Source: JACRCG01 sp964524835
Lineage (GTDB): Bacteria; Desulfobacterota; Desulfuromonadia; Geobacterales; Pseudopelobacteraceae
NCBI GenBank assembly: GCA_964524835.1
Contig: CAZGEG010000022.1
Location: 1-64,000 of the forward strand
Direction: 5' to 3'
Length of the DNA stretch: 64,000 nucleotides
Shown: piece after piece, positions 1-7,962 of the stretch
How the letters are laid out: each line of letters starts with the position of its first letter
Numbering within the stretch: position 1 is the first letter of the stretch
The notes under the pieces: model-generated
Seen by the model: only the letters and a program-made list of their open reading frames with translations
What the model was told of the DNA's origin: nothing
The model's database searches: none
Made by a program: the position numbers and the translations under genes

Positions 1-653
1 CCGACGGCGGCACCATATTCCTCGACGAAATCGGCGAGATGCCGATGGAACTTCAATCAAAACTGCTCCGGGTCATCCAGGACGGCGAGTTCGAGCGCCT
101 GGGTAGTCCCCGCACCATCAAGACCGACGTGCGGATCATTGCGGCCACCAACCGGAACCTCGAACAGGAGATCCGCAACGGCAAGTTCCGGGAGGACCTG
201 TATTACCGGCTTAACGTATTTCCGATCACGATGCCGCCGCTCCGGCAGCGCAGGGACGATATCCCGCTGCTCGTCAATCATTTCATTGACAAATTCAACA
301 AGAAAATCGGCAAGAAGATAGAGTCCGTGTCAAAAGAAACCCTGAACAACCTTAAGGAATACGGTTGGCCCGGCAACGTGCGGGAACTGGAAAGCGTCAT
401 CGAGCGCGCGGTGATCATCAGCCAGGGGAGTTCACTGCAGGTGCTGGACCGGTTTGAAACGTTCCGGAAGACAGACGAATTGGTCGGGCAGGATGTCAAG
501 GCCCTCGTAGCGCTGGAACACAATCTCATCCACCAGGTGCTCCAGAAGGTGGGGTGGCGCATCGAGGGGAAAAACGGGGCCGCAATACTGCTCGGCCTTA
601 ACGCCAGTACCCTTCGCTACAAGATGCGGAAATACGGCATCTTCCGGCAATGA
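1..653 (+). CDS. Sigma-54-dependent response regulator, C-terminal part (NtrC/AtoC family)
   Basis: This is the 3' part of a gene that begins before the window; the frame is open from base 3. The visible protein starts in the Walker B region of the AAA+ domain (GGTIFLDEIGEM). It continues through the sensor I and R-finger region (IAATNRNLEQEI, FREDLYYRLNVFP) and the LPPLRQR-like segment. The conserved YGWPGNVREL motif comes next, followed by a C-terminal Fis-type helix-turn-helix (LNASTLRYKMRKYGI). Proteins of this family hydrolyse ATP to open sigma-54 RNA polymerase complexes at -24/-12 promoters. The receiver or sensor domain is outside the window, so the input signal cannot be read. The call is secure; the missing N-terminus limits it to family level. 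Confidence 0.95.
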   Translation, partial: DGGTIFLDEIGEMPMELQSKLLRVIQDGEFERLGSPRTIKTDVRIIAATNRNLEQEIRNGKFREDLYYRLNVFPITMPPLRQRRDDIPLLVNHFIDKFNKKIGKKIESVSKETLNNLKEYGWPGNVRELESVIERAVIISQGSSLQVLDRFETFRKTDELVGQDVKALVALEHNLIHQVLQKVGWRIEGKNGAAILLGLNASTLRYKMRKYGIFRQ

Positions 654-1038
654 GGCTTAAATAAACGGTCAACCGCCGTTGCCGGTACTGGGCGAAGTCG
701 CAGTGAACGCCGTACCCGCCGACAAATCAAAGCAAGTAATATAAATGAGCGTCCGCAAGGGTGGCGGTTCTGCCCCTAAACATCAAAAAGGGCGCTTTTC
801 AGCGGAAATGTGGTTTATTCCGTTATTCCTGACACGTTCCTGCCAACCAGACGTGCCAGGGCAAAGTTCTGTGAGACGGGACTTGCTGAAGTATCAGCGG
901 CAGTGATCACTTTTTCGAGTAATTTCTTTGGGGACTTTAAGAAAATTTGCTATATTTTCGTCGCTGGAAATAAATATTCTGCAAACAGCGCTTTTTCTGT
1001 GGCCGGCTCTCTTTTTAGCCGCAGGATCGAGGTGAAAA
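654..1038. other. Intergenic region without a supported gene
   Basis: About 385 bases lie between the sigma-54 regulator and the next kinase. Short open frames exist but have no ribosome binding site or recognisable protein. An AT-rich stretch near 940-960 with a TATATT hexamer could be a -10 element for the downstream gene, but no convincing -35 element is seen. No riboswitch or tRNA is recognised. Confidence 0.5.
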
Positions 1039-2184
1039 ATGGTGACAGCTGAACCGGCCGGCCATGGCCTGTCCCTGCTCATTGTGGAAGATGAAGCTGA
1101 CTCGCGGGAGATGCTCAGTGAGATTATCCGCCACCGCTACCCGGATCTGCTGCTGATTGTTGCCGTGAACGGTGAAGCCGGGATTGAGTCTTTCAAGCGG
1201 CATCAGCCCGAAATTGTCATCACCGATATCAATATGCCCCTTATTAACGGCATCAGGATGGCGGCCGAGATCAAGGAGTTGAGCCCCTCCACCAATATCA
1301 TTGCCCTGACCGCGTACAGCAATACAAAGTACCTGCTGCAGGCCATCGAGATCGGCATCAACTATTACATCCTGAAGCCGATCGACATTGAACAGATCTT
1401 TACGGTTCTTGACAAAGCGCTTGCCATAATCCGGTCAAAAAAGGTCATAGCGTGGCAGCACTACGTGATCCGGGAGCTCAATACCGAACTTTCCCGAAAG
1501 ACTGCGGAACTTGAAATGGCGAACAAGGAGCTTGAATCGTTTGACTACAGCGTCGCCCATGACCTGCGTTCCCCCATGGTCACCATAAGCAGTCTGTCCC
1601 GGAGACTTCTCGACACCCAGGACGGGGCGCTGGACGACGAGAGCAAAGCGCATCTCCAGGTAATAAACCGGGAAAGTACCCGCATGAACAGCCTTGTCGC
1701 TGCCCTGCTCAAATTCTCCACGCACTCGAGCAAGCCCGCGAATAAAAAATGGACCGACCTCAGCGGTATTGCCAATGAAATCAGGGACAACCTGCTGGCA
1801 CAGAAATCCGGACGCCGCGTGACATTCGGCATAGCCGAAGGGGTCTGCGGGTACTGTGACCCGGACCTGCTGCGGATAGTCCTAGAAAATCTGCTCGGGA
1901 ATGCCTGGAAATACTCCGCGAAAAAGGACGCTGCCCGGATCGAGTTCGGCACAATCAACAGGGAAGAGGATCTTGTCTATTTTGTCCGCGACAACGGGGC
2001 GGGCTTTGATCCGCAGGAATCAGGCAACATTTTTACCCCATTTCAGCGTCTTCTTTGCGATGACCCTGTCGAGGGGTCAGGTATAGGCCTGGCAACGGTA
2101 TCCAGGATCATCCTGCGTCACGGCGGCAGGATCTGGGCCGAGGGTGAAAAGGGGAAGGGGGCTACATTCTATTTTACCCTCTGA
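1039..2184 (+). CDS. Response regulator-histidine kinase hybrid (REC-HisKA-HATPase)
   Basis: The 381-residue soluble protein has an N-terminal receiver domain at about 12-130, with acidic pocket EDE, phospho-acceptor Asp63 in TDINMP and Lys113 in ILKP. A coiled linker leads to a HisKA dimerisation domain with His174 in the motif SVAHDLRSPM. A HATPase domain follows, with N box ENLLGNAWKY and glycine boxes DNGAGFD and GSGIGLAT. There is no membrane segment or sensor domain. It is therefore probably an intermediate kinase that is phosphorylated or allosterically controlled through its receiver. The ATG follows GAGGTG. The partner regulator is not obvious; the neighbouring NarL-type pair is a separate system. 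Confidence 0.92.
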   Translation: MVTAEPAGHGLSLLIVEDEADSREMLSEIIRHRYPDLLLIVAVNGEAGIESFKRHQPEIVITDINMPLINGIRMAAEIKELSPSTNIIALTAYSNTKYLLQAIEIGINYYILKPIDIEQIFTVLDKALAIIRSKKVIAWQHYVIRELNTELSRKTAELEMANKELESFDYSVAHDLRSPMVTISSLSRRLLDTQDGALDDESKAHLQVINRESTRMNSLVAALLKFSTHSSKPANKKWTDLSGIANEIRDNLLAQKSGRRVTFGIAEGVCGYCDPDLLRIVLENLLGNAWKYSAKKDAARIEFGTINREEDLVYFVRDNGAGFDPQESGNIFTPFQRLLCDDPVEGSGIGLATVSRIILRHGGRIWAEGEKGKGATFYFTL

Positions 2185-2599
2185 TCCGCCTCAACTCGTA
2201 TCTAATGGAACCTTTCCAGCCACGTAGGACAACACCGCACCATCCCCTTCCGGGCTGCCTACCAATCTCAGTCTGAAAATCCGACTGCAAATACAGACAG
2301 CTGCCCATGTTTACTTCGGAAACATCCTGCTATCATGGCGGTGAAGCCAGTTTAGAAACTGCTGCGGAGGCTTGTCTCCACAGGGAATTTCAGCCTGTCT
2401 TGGAAATAAAGGCGGCATGCAGTAAATTGTCTTGCCGGGACAAGGACAAGCGGAGATATGTGGGGTATAATAGCTCCGTGGGGTGCAACTGCGCCCGGCG
2501 GGCTTGCGAGGTCAGCAATTGGAAACTGCAGACGGCGGTAACATTTCAGCCGGATCAGCTGTCATCAAGTCCAGTTCGGGAGAGTGGACAGGGGCTCCG
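2185..2599. other. Intergenic region upstream of the NarL-type kinase
   Basis: No supported gene is present. An open frame from 2307 has no ribosome binding site and reads like non-coding sequence. A perfect TATAAT hexamer at 2466-2471 could be a -10 element, but the sequence 17 bases upstream (AGGACA) is a poor -35. The start of the downstream kinase is ambiguous, either GTG at 2483 or TTG at 2600. Confidence 0.4.
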
Positions 2600-3403
2600 T
2601 TGAGTAATCAGAAACTGCGCTTGCTGGAACTGTCCGAAGAGTTGGACCGTTTCAGCCGGGAGAGTTTGCAGGAAATCACCCGGTATAAAAAACGGGAAGA
2701 AAAGCTGGTCTATTCGCTGAAACAGCAGCGCAATCTCTCGTCTCATCTCATGGCCACCAGGGAGGAAGAGCGGATGACCGTCTCCCGGGAAATCCACGAA
2801 GACCTGGGACAGATGCTGGCAACCCTCCAGTTGAATGTGTCGCTCATAGCACTGGAATACTGCGCCCACGAGAATCTTGTTGCCAGGGTAAAGGTGATGG
2901 AGCAGCTGATTGCTTCATCGATCATGACCGTGCAGCGGCTCTCGTCGAAACTGCGGCCGGAAATGCTCGATCTGCTGGGCCTTGCCGACTCCATGGAGTG
3001 GCAGGCGGAAGAGTTCAGGAAGAGGAGCGGCATTTCCTGCAAAACAGTCCTGCTCCTTGCGGAGCAGAAGCTTGATAGCGACATTTCAACGGCCGTTTTC
3101 CGGGTGTTCCAGGAAGCGCTGACCAATGTCATGTGCCACTCCGGAGCCACCCATGTACTGGTGGGCCTGGTGGAGCGGAAGGGGTGGCTGACCCTTTCGG
3201 TGCGCGACGATGGGCGGGGGATTACGGAAAAGGAGAAGAGAGATCTTCTCTCTCTTGGTATAGCAGGGATGCGGGGCCGGGTTGAAACGTTAGGGGGAAA
3301 ACTGAGGATCTATGGTTCTCCGAAGCATGGAACCGCACTGTTTGCTCGAATACCATTAGCGGGGAGGGAGGATAGGCATGCCCACGAGAATACTTGTAGC
3401 TGA
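2600..3403 (+). CDS. NarL/DegS-type sensor histidine kinase (HisKA_3)
   Basis: Cytoplasmic kinase of about 267 residues. An N-terminal coiled coil precedes the HisKA_3 segment with the phospho-acceptor His in SREIHEDLGQ. A HATPase domain follows with N box EALTNVMCHS and glycine boxes DDGRGI and GIAGMRGR. No sensor domain or membrane helix is seen, so input must come from a partner. The start is uncertain. TTG at 2600 has AGGGG five bases upstream and leaves a clean coiled coil; a GTG at 2483 would add 39 residues of low-quality sequence. The gene overlaps the downstream LuxR-type regulator by 26 bases, which marks the two as a cognate pair. Confidence 0.88.
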   Translation: MSNQKLRLLELSEELDRFSRESLQEITRYKKREEKLVYSLKQQRNLSSHLMATREEERMTVSREIHEDLGQMLATLQLNVSLIALEYCAHENLVARVKVMEQLIASSIMTVQRLSSKLRPEMLDLLGLADSMEWQAEEFRKRSGISCKTVLLLAEQKLDSDISTAVFRVFQEALTNVMCHSGATHVLVGLVERKGWLTLSVRDDGRGITEKEKRDLLSLGIAGMRGRVETLGGKLRIYGSPKHGTALFARIPLAGREDRHAHENTCS

Positions 3404-4010
3404 TGATCACGCCATTTTCAGGGAAGGCCTCAAGCAGGTTATCGGCATGGCCGTCGACATGTCCGTAGTTGACGAAGCTGCCAACGGCCAGGAACTGCTG
3501 AGCAAGATACAGAAAAATGATTACGACATGGTGATCCTCGATATTACCATGCCCGGCAGGAACGGACTTGATGTCCTGGTGGAGGTGAAGAACATCAAGC
3601 CGAAGCTTCCGGTTCTCGTCCTGAGCATGCACCCCGAGGAGCAGTATGCACTGCGCGCCTACAAAACGGGAGCATCCGGCTATCTGACCAAGGGCTGCCC
3701 CTCCGAGGAGCTCCTCGATGCATTGCATAAAATATCGCTGGGGAAAAAATATGTGAGTTCCGCCCTGGCGGAATCACTCGTAAACGGTCTCAGCGATCAC
3801 AATCATCAGGACCTCCTCCATAGTCTCTCCAACCGGGAATACCAGGTGATGAGCTTGATCGCCTCCGGCAAGACGGTCGGCAAGATCGCCGTCGAGCTGT
3901 CCCTGAGCGTCAAGACAGTCAGTACCTACCGTGCCCACATCCTCCGCAAGCTGAACATGGAGAACAATGCGGAGCTTACCCGCTTTGTCATTGAGAACCA
4001 GTTGCTTTAA
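3378..4010 (+). CDS. NarL/FixJ-family response regulator
   Basis: 210 residues. An N-terminal receiver domain carries the acidic pair DD at 9-10, phospho-acceptor Asp55 in VILDITMP and a conserved Lys in LTKG. A C-terminal LuxR-type helix-turn-helix at about 145-205 has the motifs LSNREYQVMSLIASGKT and LSVKTVSTYRAHIL. The ATG follows GGGAGGATAGGC and lies inside the end of the kinase gene, so the two are translationally coupled. It is a transcription factor whose target genes are not evident here. Confidence 0.95.
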   Translation: MPTRILVADDHAIFREGLKQVIGMAVDMSVVDEAANGQELLSKIQKNDYDMVILDITMPGRNGLDVLVEVKNIKPKLPVLVLSMHPEEQYALRAYKTGASGYLTKGCPSEELLDALHKISLGKKYVSSALAESLVNGLSDHNHQDLLHSLSNREYQVMSLIASGKTVGKIAVELSLSVKTVSTYRAHILRKLNMENNAELTRFVIENQLL

Positions 4011-4456
4011 GGGGAACAGCGAGGGCGTGCTCTCATGCTACCCCAGGCCCTGATCCGGAAGCAGTCCGGTCGGGATAGCGATATCCTGTCTCCCGTTTGA
4101 ACTCCCTCCGCCTTCTGCGCGAGCTGAAATGTTCGGATTCGCAGGCTCCATGCCGCAATCATATCCGTTCTGTACAACTATTCCGTCTCTCCATAGGACA
4201 TCATCGCAACTCATCCTTCTGAAATCCCTAGCACTATCTGCCCGGGCATCCGAAGGCATAAACAGACATCCACCCACCTCCACACCTTGTGCAAACTGCT
4301 ACCATTAAGAAGAGCCGAGGATCAGTTTCAGCGCCGCTTATCTGACGAGGGAATAACTGGCAACACTTCCCCGTATTCCCGCAGTGCAACCAGCTCAATC
4401 CGGCGAAAAACCGGGGAGTCCCGAATTATTTGAAAAACAGGGTAAAAGGAGCGGAA
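4011..4456. other. Intergenic region, nothing definite
   Basis: About 445 bases separate the two-component pair from the ferritin-like gene. Open frames on both strands lack ribosome binding sites and family resemblance. A small CCGG-stem hairpin lies near 4398-4412. No clear promoter, terminator or RNA is recognised. Confidence 0.4.
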
Positions 4457-4957
4457 ATGAACGAGATGACCGATATGATGACCAGAAAGATTTTTCTGGA
4501 GGTATGCATGGGCATTGAGTCGCTTTGTGCGGACCTGTACCACTATTACAGCAAAATTTATGAGGATATTCCGGAAGCTTCCACCCTCTGGACAAAAACA
4601 GCCCTTGAGGAAGAGAACCACCAGAAGCAGTTCGAGCTGGCGCTGAAGCTGCTGGACGATACAGAATTCGAAGTATTGAATGGCAGCCTGACCCGGGCCT
4701 ATGCGATCCAGTACAAGCTGCTGAAACTCATGAGCAATATCAGGAGTGCCAAGCCGGATCTTCTGACGGCGGTTTCAAAAGCGGTTGAGATGGAAGAAAA
4801 GCTTGCAGACCTGCATATTCAGACGTCACTGAAATTCAGGGATGAATCCATGCAGAATATGTTCAAGGCGCTGAGCGAAGCCGACCGCGGCCATGTATCC
4901 GAGTTGCAGCGCTACCGGTCGATTCTGTATCTGCCGTTATCCGAGATGGAAGGGTAA
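4457..4957 (+). CDS. Ferritin-like (rubrerythrin-type) four-helix protein
   Basis: 166 residues when started at the ATG at 4457, which has AAAGGAG ideally placed; an upstream in-frame ATG at 4430 has none. The all-helical sequence has spaced Glu/His candidates for a di-iron site: E in the first helix (ICMGIES-like segment), EEENHQ in the second, EMEEKLADLH in the third and EADRGHVSEL in the fourth. This matches the ExxH-type rubrerythrin/ferritin-like superfamily. No rubredoxin domain is attached. A peroxide- or iron-related role is inferred from fold only. The gene stands alone between long non-coding stretches. Confidence 0.7.
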   Translation: MNEMTDMMTRKIFLEVCMGIESLCADLYHYYSKIYEDIPEASTLWTKTALEEENHQKQFELALKLLDDTEFEVLNGSLTRAYAIQYKLLKLMSNIRSAKPDLLTAVSKAVEMEEKLADLHIQTSLKFRDESMQNMFKALSEADRGHVSELQRYRSILYLPLSEMEG

Positions 4958-4985
4958 TGAACCGCAGCAGTGCCGGCGGGGTGAT

Positions 4986-5013
4986 TTGACTTTGTTTGAT
5001 TGCACGTTATATT
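4986..5013 (+). promoter_or_regulatory. Candidate sigma-70 promoter of the nosL-like operon
   Basis: TTGACT (4986-4991) and TATATT (5008-5013) are separated by 16 bases. They lie about 85 bases upstream of the first NosL-like gene on the same strand. The motif match is good; the transcription start is inferred. Confidence 0.5.
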
Positions 5014-5099
5014 CATATGAATGCATGCCGTATTGGAGAGACACCGAATTGAAAACCTTGTGGAACTCGATATAAACCAACATCTCAGAGGTGAAAACG

Positions 5100-5621
5100 A
5101 TGCGAATTTTACTGATACTCTTTTTCGGATATTGCCTGCTGGTCTCGACGGCCGTCCTTGCGGCGCCGCCTCCTGATGTCGTGCAAGCACCCTCATGCCG
5201 TCACTGCGGCATGGACCGGGGAACTTTCAGCCACAGCCGCATGCTTATCGCGTACGAGGACGGATCGACGGTTGCCACCTGCAGCCTGCACTGCACCGCT
5301 GTCGAACTGGCCAATACCATCGACAGGATACCGGTAGCGGTGCGGGTCGCCGATTATGACGGCAAAGAGCTCCTGGATGTCGATACGGCTGTCTGGGTGA
5401 TCGGGGGGAGCAAGAAAGGGGTGATGACCGGCCAGGCAAAATGGGCCTTCGCCTCCAGTGGTGCTGCTGAGCGGTTCATCAAGGCATATGGCGGCAGGAT
5501 TGCCGGTTTCGATGAGGCGATCAAAGCTGCCTATGACGACATGTACCAGGATACCAAAATGATCCGTGAATTCAGGGAGATGAAGCGAAACAAGCAGAAG
5601 GAAAGTGCGGTCCCCCGATGA
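5100..5621 (+). CDS. NosL-like exported protein
   Basis: 173 residues from the ATG at 5100, which has AGAGGTG seven bases upstream. An N-terminal signal peptide ends near LAAPPP with no lipobox cysteine. The mature part begins with CRHCGMDRG and later has MLIAYEDG, CSLHC and DVDTAVWVIGG. This is the NosL/YddP pattern with Cys-Gly-Met as likely metal ligands. Known NosL proteins are copper-binding accessory lipoproteins for nitrous oxide reductase. Here there is no nosZ, and the protein appears soluble-periplasmic rather than lipidated. It opens a long co-directional run and has a paralogue at its far end (13730). A role in copper delivery or sensing is inference. Confidence 0.85.
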   Translation: MRILLILFFGYCLLVSTAVLAAPPPDVVQAPSCRHCGMDRGTFSHSRMLIAYEDGSTVATCSLHCTAVELANTIDRIPVAVRVADYDGKELLDVDTAVWVIGGSKKGVMTGQAKWAFASSGAAERFIKAYGGRIAGFDEAIKAAYDDMYQDTKMIREFREMKRNKQKESAVPR

Positions 5622-5673
5622 ATGCCGGAGTGAACAACGATAATTTCCGTACCTGCCGGAAGGAGGACACGCT

Positions 5674-6114
5674 GTGAAAAAACCGGTGCTGTGGTGTCTG
5701 GTGGTCTTCACCCTGGGGGTGTCTGTTCCCCGAGCGGTCTTTGCAGCCCCCGCTCCGGCTGCGAAGGCCGGCTACCAACTGCTCCCCAGGCCCGGGGAAA
5801 AAATATCCCTCGATGCCGGCAGCTATTTCATTTATGGCTTTGAAAAGCAGCCCAAGCTCGGCATGGCAATCATGAAGGTGGAGATATTCAACCGTGACGG
5901 TAGCCGGGACACGTCGTACGTCGTCAAAGGCGACGCGGACATGCCTTCCATGAGGGGAGCCCACAGCGATGGTGAAAAAGTATACTCCCTGTCGGCAAAG
6001 GGTGCTTATCTCAAGCCGGTGCGCCTCGTTATGCCCGGCGACTGGGAAGTCACCTTCGTCTTCGAGAAGAAAGGAAAGGTGGTGTTCCGTGGCGCCTACC
6101 TATTCGATCTTTAG
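5674..6114 (+). CDS. Exported small beta-rich protein (FixH/YtkA-like)
   Basis: 146 residues starting at GTG after GGAGGAC. A signal peptide ends near VFAAPAP. The mature part (about 120 residues) is beta-rich, with the pattern KVEIFNRDG, MRGAHSDGE and MPGDWEVTFVFEKKGKVVFRG. This resembles single Ig-like periplasmic domains of the FixH/YtkA type found in copper and cytochrome oxidase maturation loci. Met and His residues (PSMRGAH) could be ligands. Family assignment is tentative; context between a NosL-like gene and an outer-membrane protein supports an envelope role. Confidence 0.6.
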   Translation: MKKPVLWCLVVFTLGVSVPRAVFAAPAPAAKAGYQLLPRPGEKISLDAGSYFIYGFEKQPKLGMAIMKVEIFNRDGSRDTSYVVKGDADMPSMRGAHSDGEKVYSLSAKGAYLKPVRLVMPGDWEVTFVFEKKGKVVFRGAYLFDL

Positions 6115-6115
6115 A

Positions 6116-7126
6116 ATGGTGGAAATTGTCCGGTTTGCCGGAGTCAGAACAGTCACCCGAGCCGTTCTGGCAGGAATTCTGGCCGTGACCGCACCCGCCC
6201 ATGGCGACAATTACCTGCTCTATTTCGAGGCCCAGGGGATAGCCGGCTACTCCTCGCAGCAGGACCGGCCGATCTACTACTCCATGAACCCGGATGCCGA
6301 AATGCAGAAACCGGGCGTCGGGTTCGACTATCTCCACCGTTTTTCCGGGGATACGGGAGACTGGGGTTCCTTCGGCCTGCAGGGGAGGCTGGCGCTGTCG
6401 GTTTTCGAGGACGGCGTAAAAAAAATCGAACCGCAGGCCTACAACGCCTGGTTCAAAGTCAAGACCCCCGTGTCGGATGTCTGGATCGGCCACAATCGGC
6501 CGGCCCTCGGGCTCGGTTCCTATTTTGACAGCCACCCGCTCATATTGCGCACCCTCCCGATCCAGGGATTCGGCTATGACCGCGACTGGGGGATCGGCAG
6601 CTACCGTGATTTTTCCTGGGGCAACCTGCAGCTCAGCGCCACCACCGGAAGCGGGATGCCGGTCTACTTCAAGGGCAACTACCTGCTGGCCGGCAGGTTC
6701 GGATACGGCGTGCTCAACGAGGATAACTATACACTGGGGCTCTCCGCCGGGTATGGCCGCACCCTCGATACCATGGGGTATGAGCTCCGGGAGCCTGACC
6801 CGCTGGGCATGCGGCTCGTGGGGACTGACTTTGCTTATCTCCGGGACAATCTTGAGCATCGTTTCGACCTCTTTGCCGGAGAATGGCTCGGTCAGGACAC
6901 GGTGGCGGCGATGTACCGGTTCGGCTATCTCTTTGGTCCGGAGCAGAGGATGAAGATCGAACTCCAACCGACCTACTGGCGCTCCGGGGGTGAGAACTGG
7001 CTGTACTCCGCCTGTTTTTCCGCTCTCGTCACTCCGGACCTGACGTTCCGGACCATGTACGAATACAACCAGGACGAGGACGATCACCGCGCCATAGCGC
7101 AGCTGTACTATTACCTGCCGATGTAG
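6116..7126 (+). CDS. Outer-membrane beta-barrel protein
   Basis: 336 residues from the ATG one base after the preceding stop, suggesting translational coupling. The N-terminus is a signal peptide ending near APAHGD. The body is a series of alternating aromatic/hydrophobic strands (for example YLLYFEAQGIAGY and FKVKTPVSDVWIG) and ends in YYYLPM, typical of barrels inserted by BamA. No specific porin family is recognised. It probably provides the outer-membrane element of the locus that follows. An upstream in-frame start at 5969 would run through the preceding gene in another frame and is not credible. Confidence 0.7.
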   Translation: MVEIVRFAGVRTVTRAVLAGILAVTAPAHGDNYLLYFEAQGIAGYSSQQDRPIYYSMNPDAEMQKPGVGFDYLHRFSGDTGDWGSFGLQGRLALSVFEDGVKKIEPQAYNAWFKVKTPVSDVWIGHNRPALGLGSYFDSHPLILRTLPIQGFGYDRDWGIGSYRDFSWGNLQLSATTGSGMPVYFKGNYLLAGRFGYGVLNEDNYTLGLSAGYGRTLDTMGYELREPDPLGMRLVGTDFAYLRDNLEHRFDLFAGEWLGQDTVAAMYRFGYLFGPEQRMKIELQPTYWRSGGENWLYSACFSALVTPDLTFRTMYEYNQDEDDHRAIAQLYYYLPM

Positions 7127-7165
7127 TAACGACAACTTAGAAAGCAGTACGATCGGCACGACATG

Positions 7166-7268
7166 ACTCACGCTACGGCGCAACGACGCAACGAAAGGCT
7201 TATAAACAATTCTTTGGTTCATGGTTTTAAACGTTGTGTCGTCGCGTCGTTGCGTGAAACCGGTTTTT
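7166..7268. repeat. Dispersed palindromic repeat, family 1, copy 1
   Basis: A roughly 100-bp intergenic element begins ACTCACGCTACG. It contains the arm CGCAACGACGCAACG (7179-7193) and a near-perfect inverted arm (7240-7254, one mismatch) about 46 bases away. A second copy lies at 38521-38620 with the same opening and perfect arms. Both sit between co-directional genes. Confidence 0.8.
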
Positions 7269-7320
7269 GGGATTTCTGACGGCCCGGCATTGGAATTTAA
7301 AATGAGGAGATGTGACGAGA

Positions 7321-7962
7321 GTGAGAGTAAACCTTTTGATAACCGTTTCACTGCTGGCGTCTCTGCTCTTTATCGCCATGTCTGTTTCGGCGCTTGCTGC
7401 CGTCGGCTGTGACCTGAACGATCCCGACCGCGATGTCGCCCGCTTCTTCCCTGATTCGAGCGGCTACAAGACCACATACGTCTCCATTGACAAGCGGGGG
7501 GGCACGGCCATGCTGCGGCGGGTCGAAAAGCGTCTCGGAGACAGGTTCCAAGGCATCTACGAAACTATCGACGTCCCCTACACGATCTACGAGATCCATA
7601 ACGGCAAGCGGAAGGTCGGCTACATCCACGGCGTAAACCAGAAGGGGCAGTTCGGCGGGATCCAGGTCTTCGTTGCTCTCGATCCGGAGGGCAGGATCAC
7701 GTCATTTTACATCCAGAAGATGACCAGCCAGTGGGCGAAGAAGCTGCGGGATCCCAAGTTCGGCCGCCAGTTCGTCGGTCTGAAGCTCAAGGATTTCGAG
7801 TCCTACGACCCGGCGACCGGCAAGGGGTCAGGCAGGGTGGCGGAATTCCGCAATCCGGCACCCGAAGCGGAAGAAGATTTCCGCGCTGCACTCCGGGCGT
7901 TGAAAAAGAACTTGATACTGATGGATGAATTTGTCTATGCGGCTGAAGGGGGGACTCCATGA
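7321..7962 (+). CDS. Exported FMN-binding-domain-like protein
   Basis: About 213 residues. GTG at 7321 lies eleven bases after GAGGAG; a GTG at 7312 is only two bases away and less likely. A signal peptide ends near SALAAVG. The mature protein has YEIHNGKRKVGYIHGV followed by GGIQVFVALDPEGRITSF, which fits the FMN_bind pattern (NqrC/RnfG/NosR periplasmic domain). The usual flavinylation motif SGAT-S/T is not seen, so covalent FMN is doubtful. The gene overlaps the ABC permease start by four bases (ATGA), so it is probably an extracytoplasmic partner of that transporter or of the thiol/metal system. Confidence 0.55.
   Translation: MRVNLLITVSLLASLLFIAMSVSALAAVGCDLNDPDRDVARFFPDSSGYKTTYVSIDKRGGTAMLRRVEKRLGDRFQGIYETIDVPYTIYEIHNGKRKVGYIHGVNQKGQFGGIQVFVALDPEGRITSFYIQKMTSQWAKKLRDPKFGRQFVGLKLKDFESYDPATGKGSGRVAEFRNPAPEAEEDFRAALRALKKNLILMDEFVYAAEGGTP

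Noticed and set aside
930..960. Sigma-54 promoter (GG-N10-GC) before the hybrid kinase
   Set aside because: TTGC is present but no GG lies at the required distance.
2290..2480. Possible cyclic-di-GMP (GEMM) riboswitch upstream of the NarL-type kinase
   Set aside because: The conserved GGCAAACC and GACGCAAAGCC-type core could not be found.
6050..7351. 433-residue minus-strand open frame opposite the barrel gene
   Set aside because: It covers the barrel gene and the palindromic repeat in antisense and has no recognisable domain.
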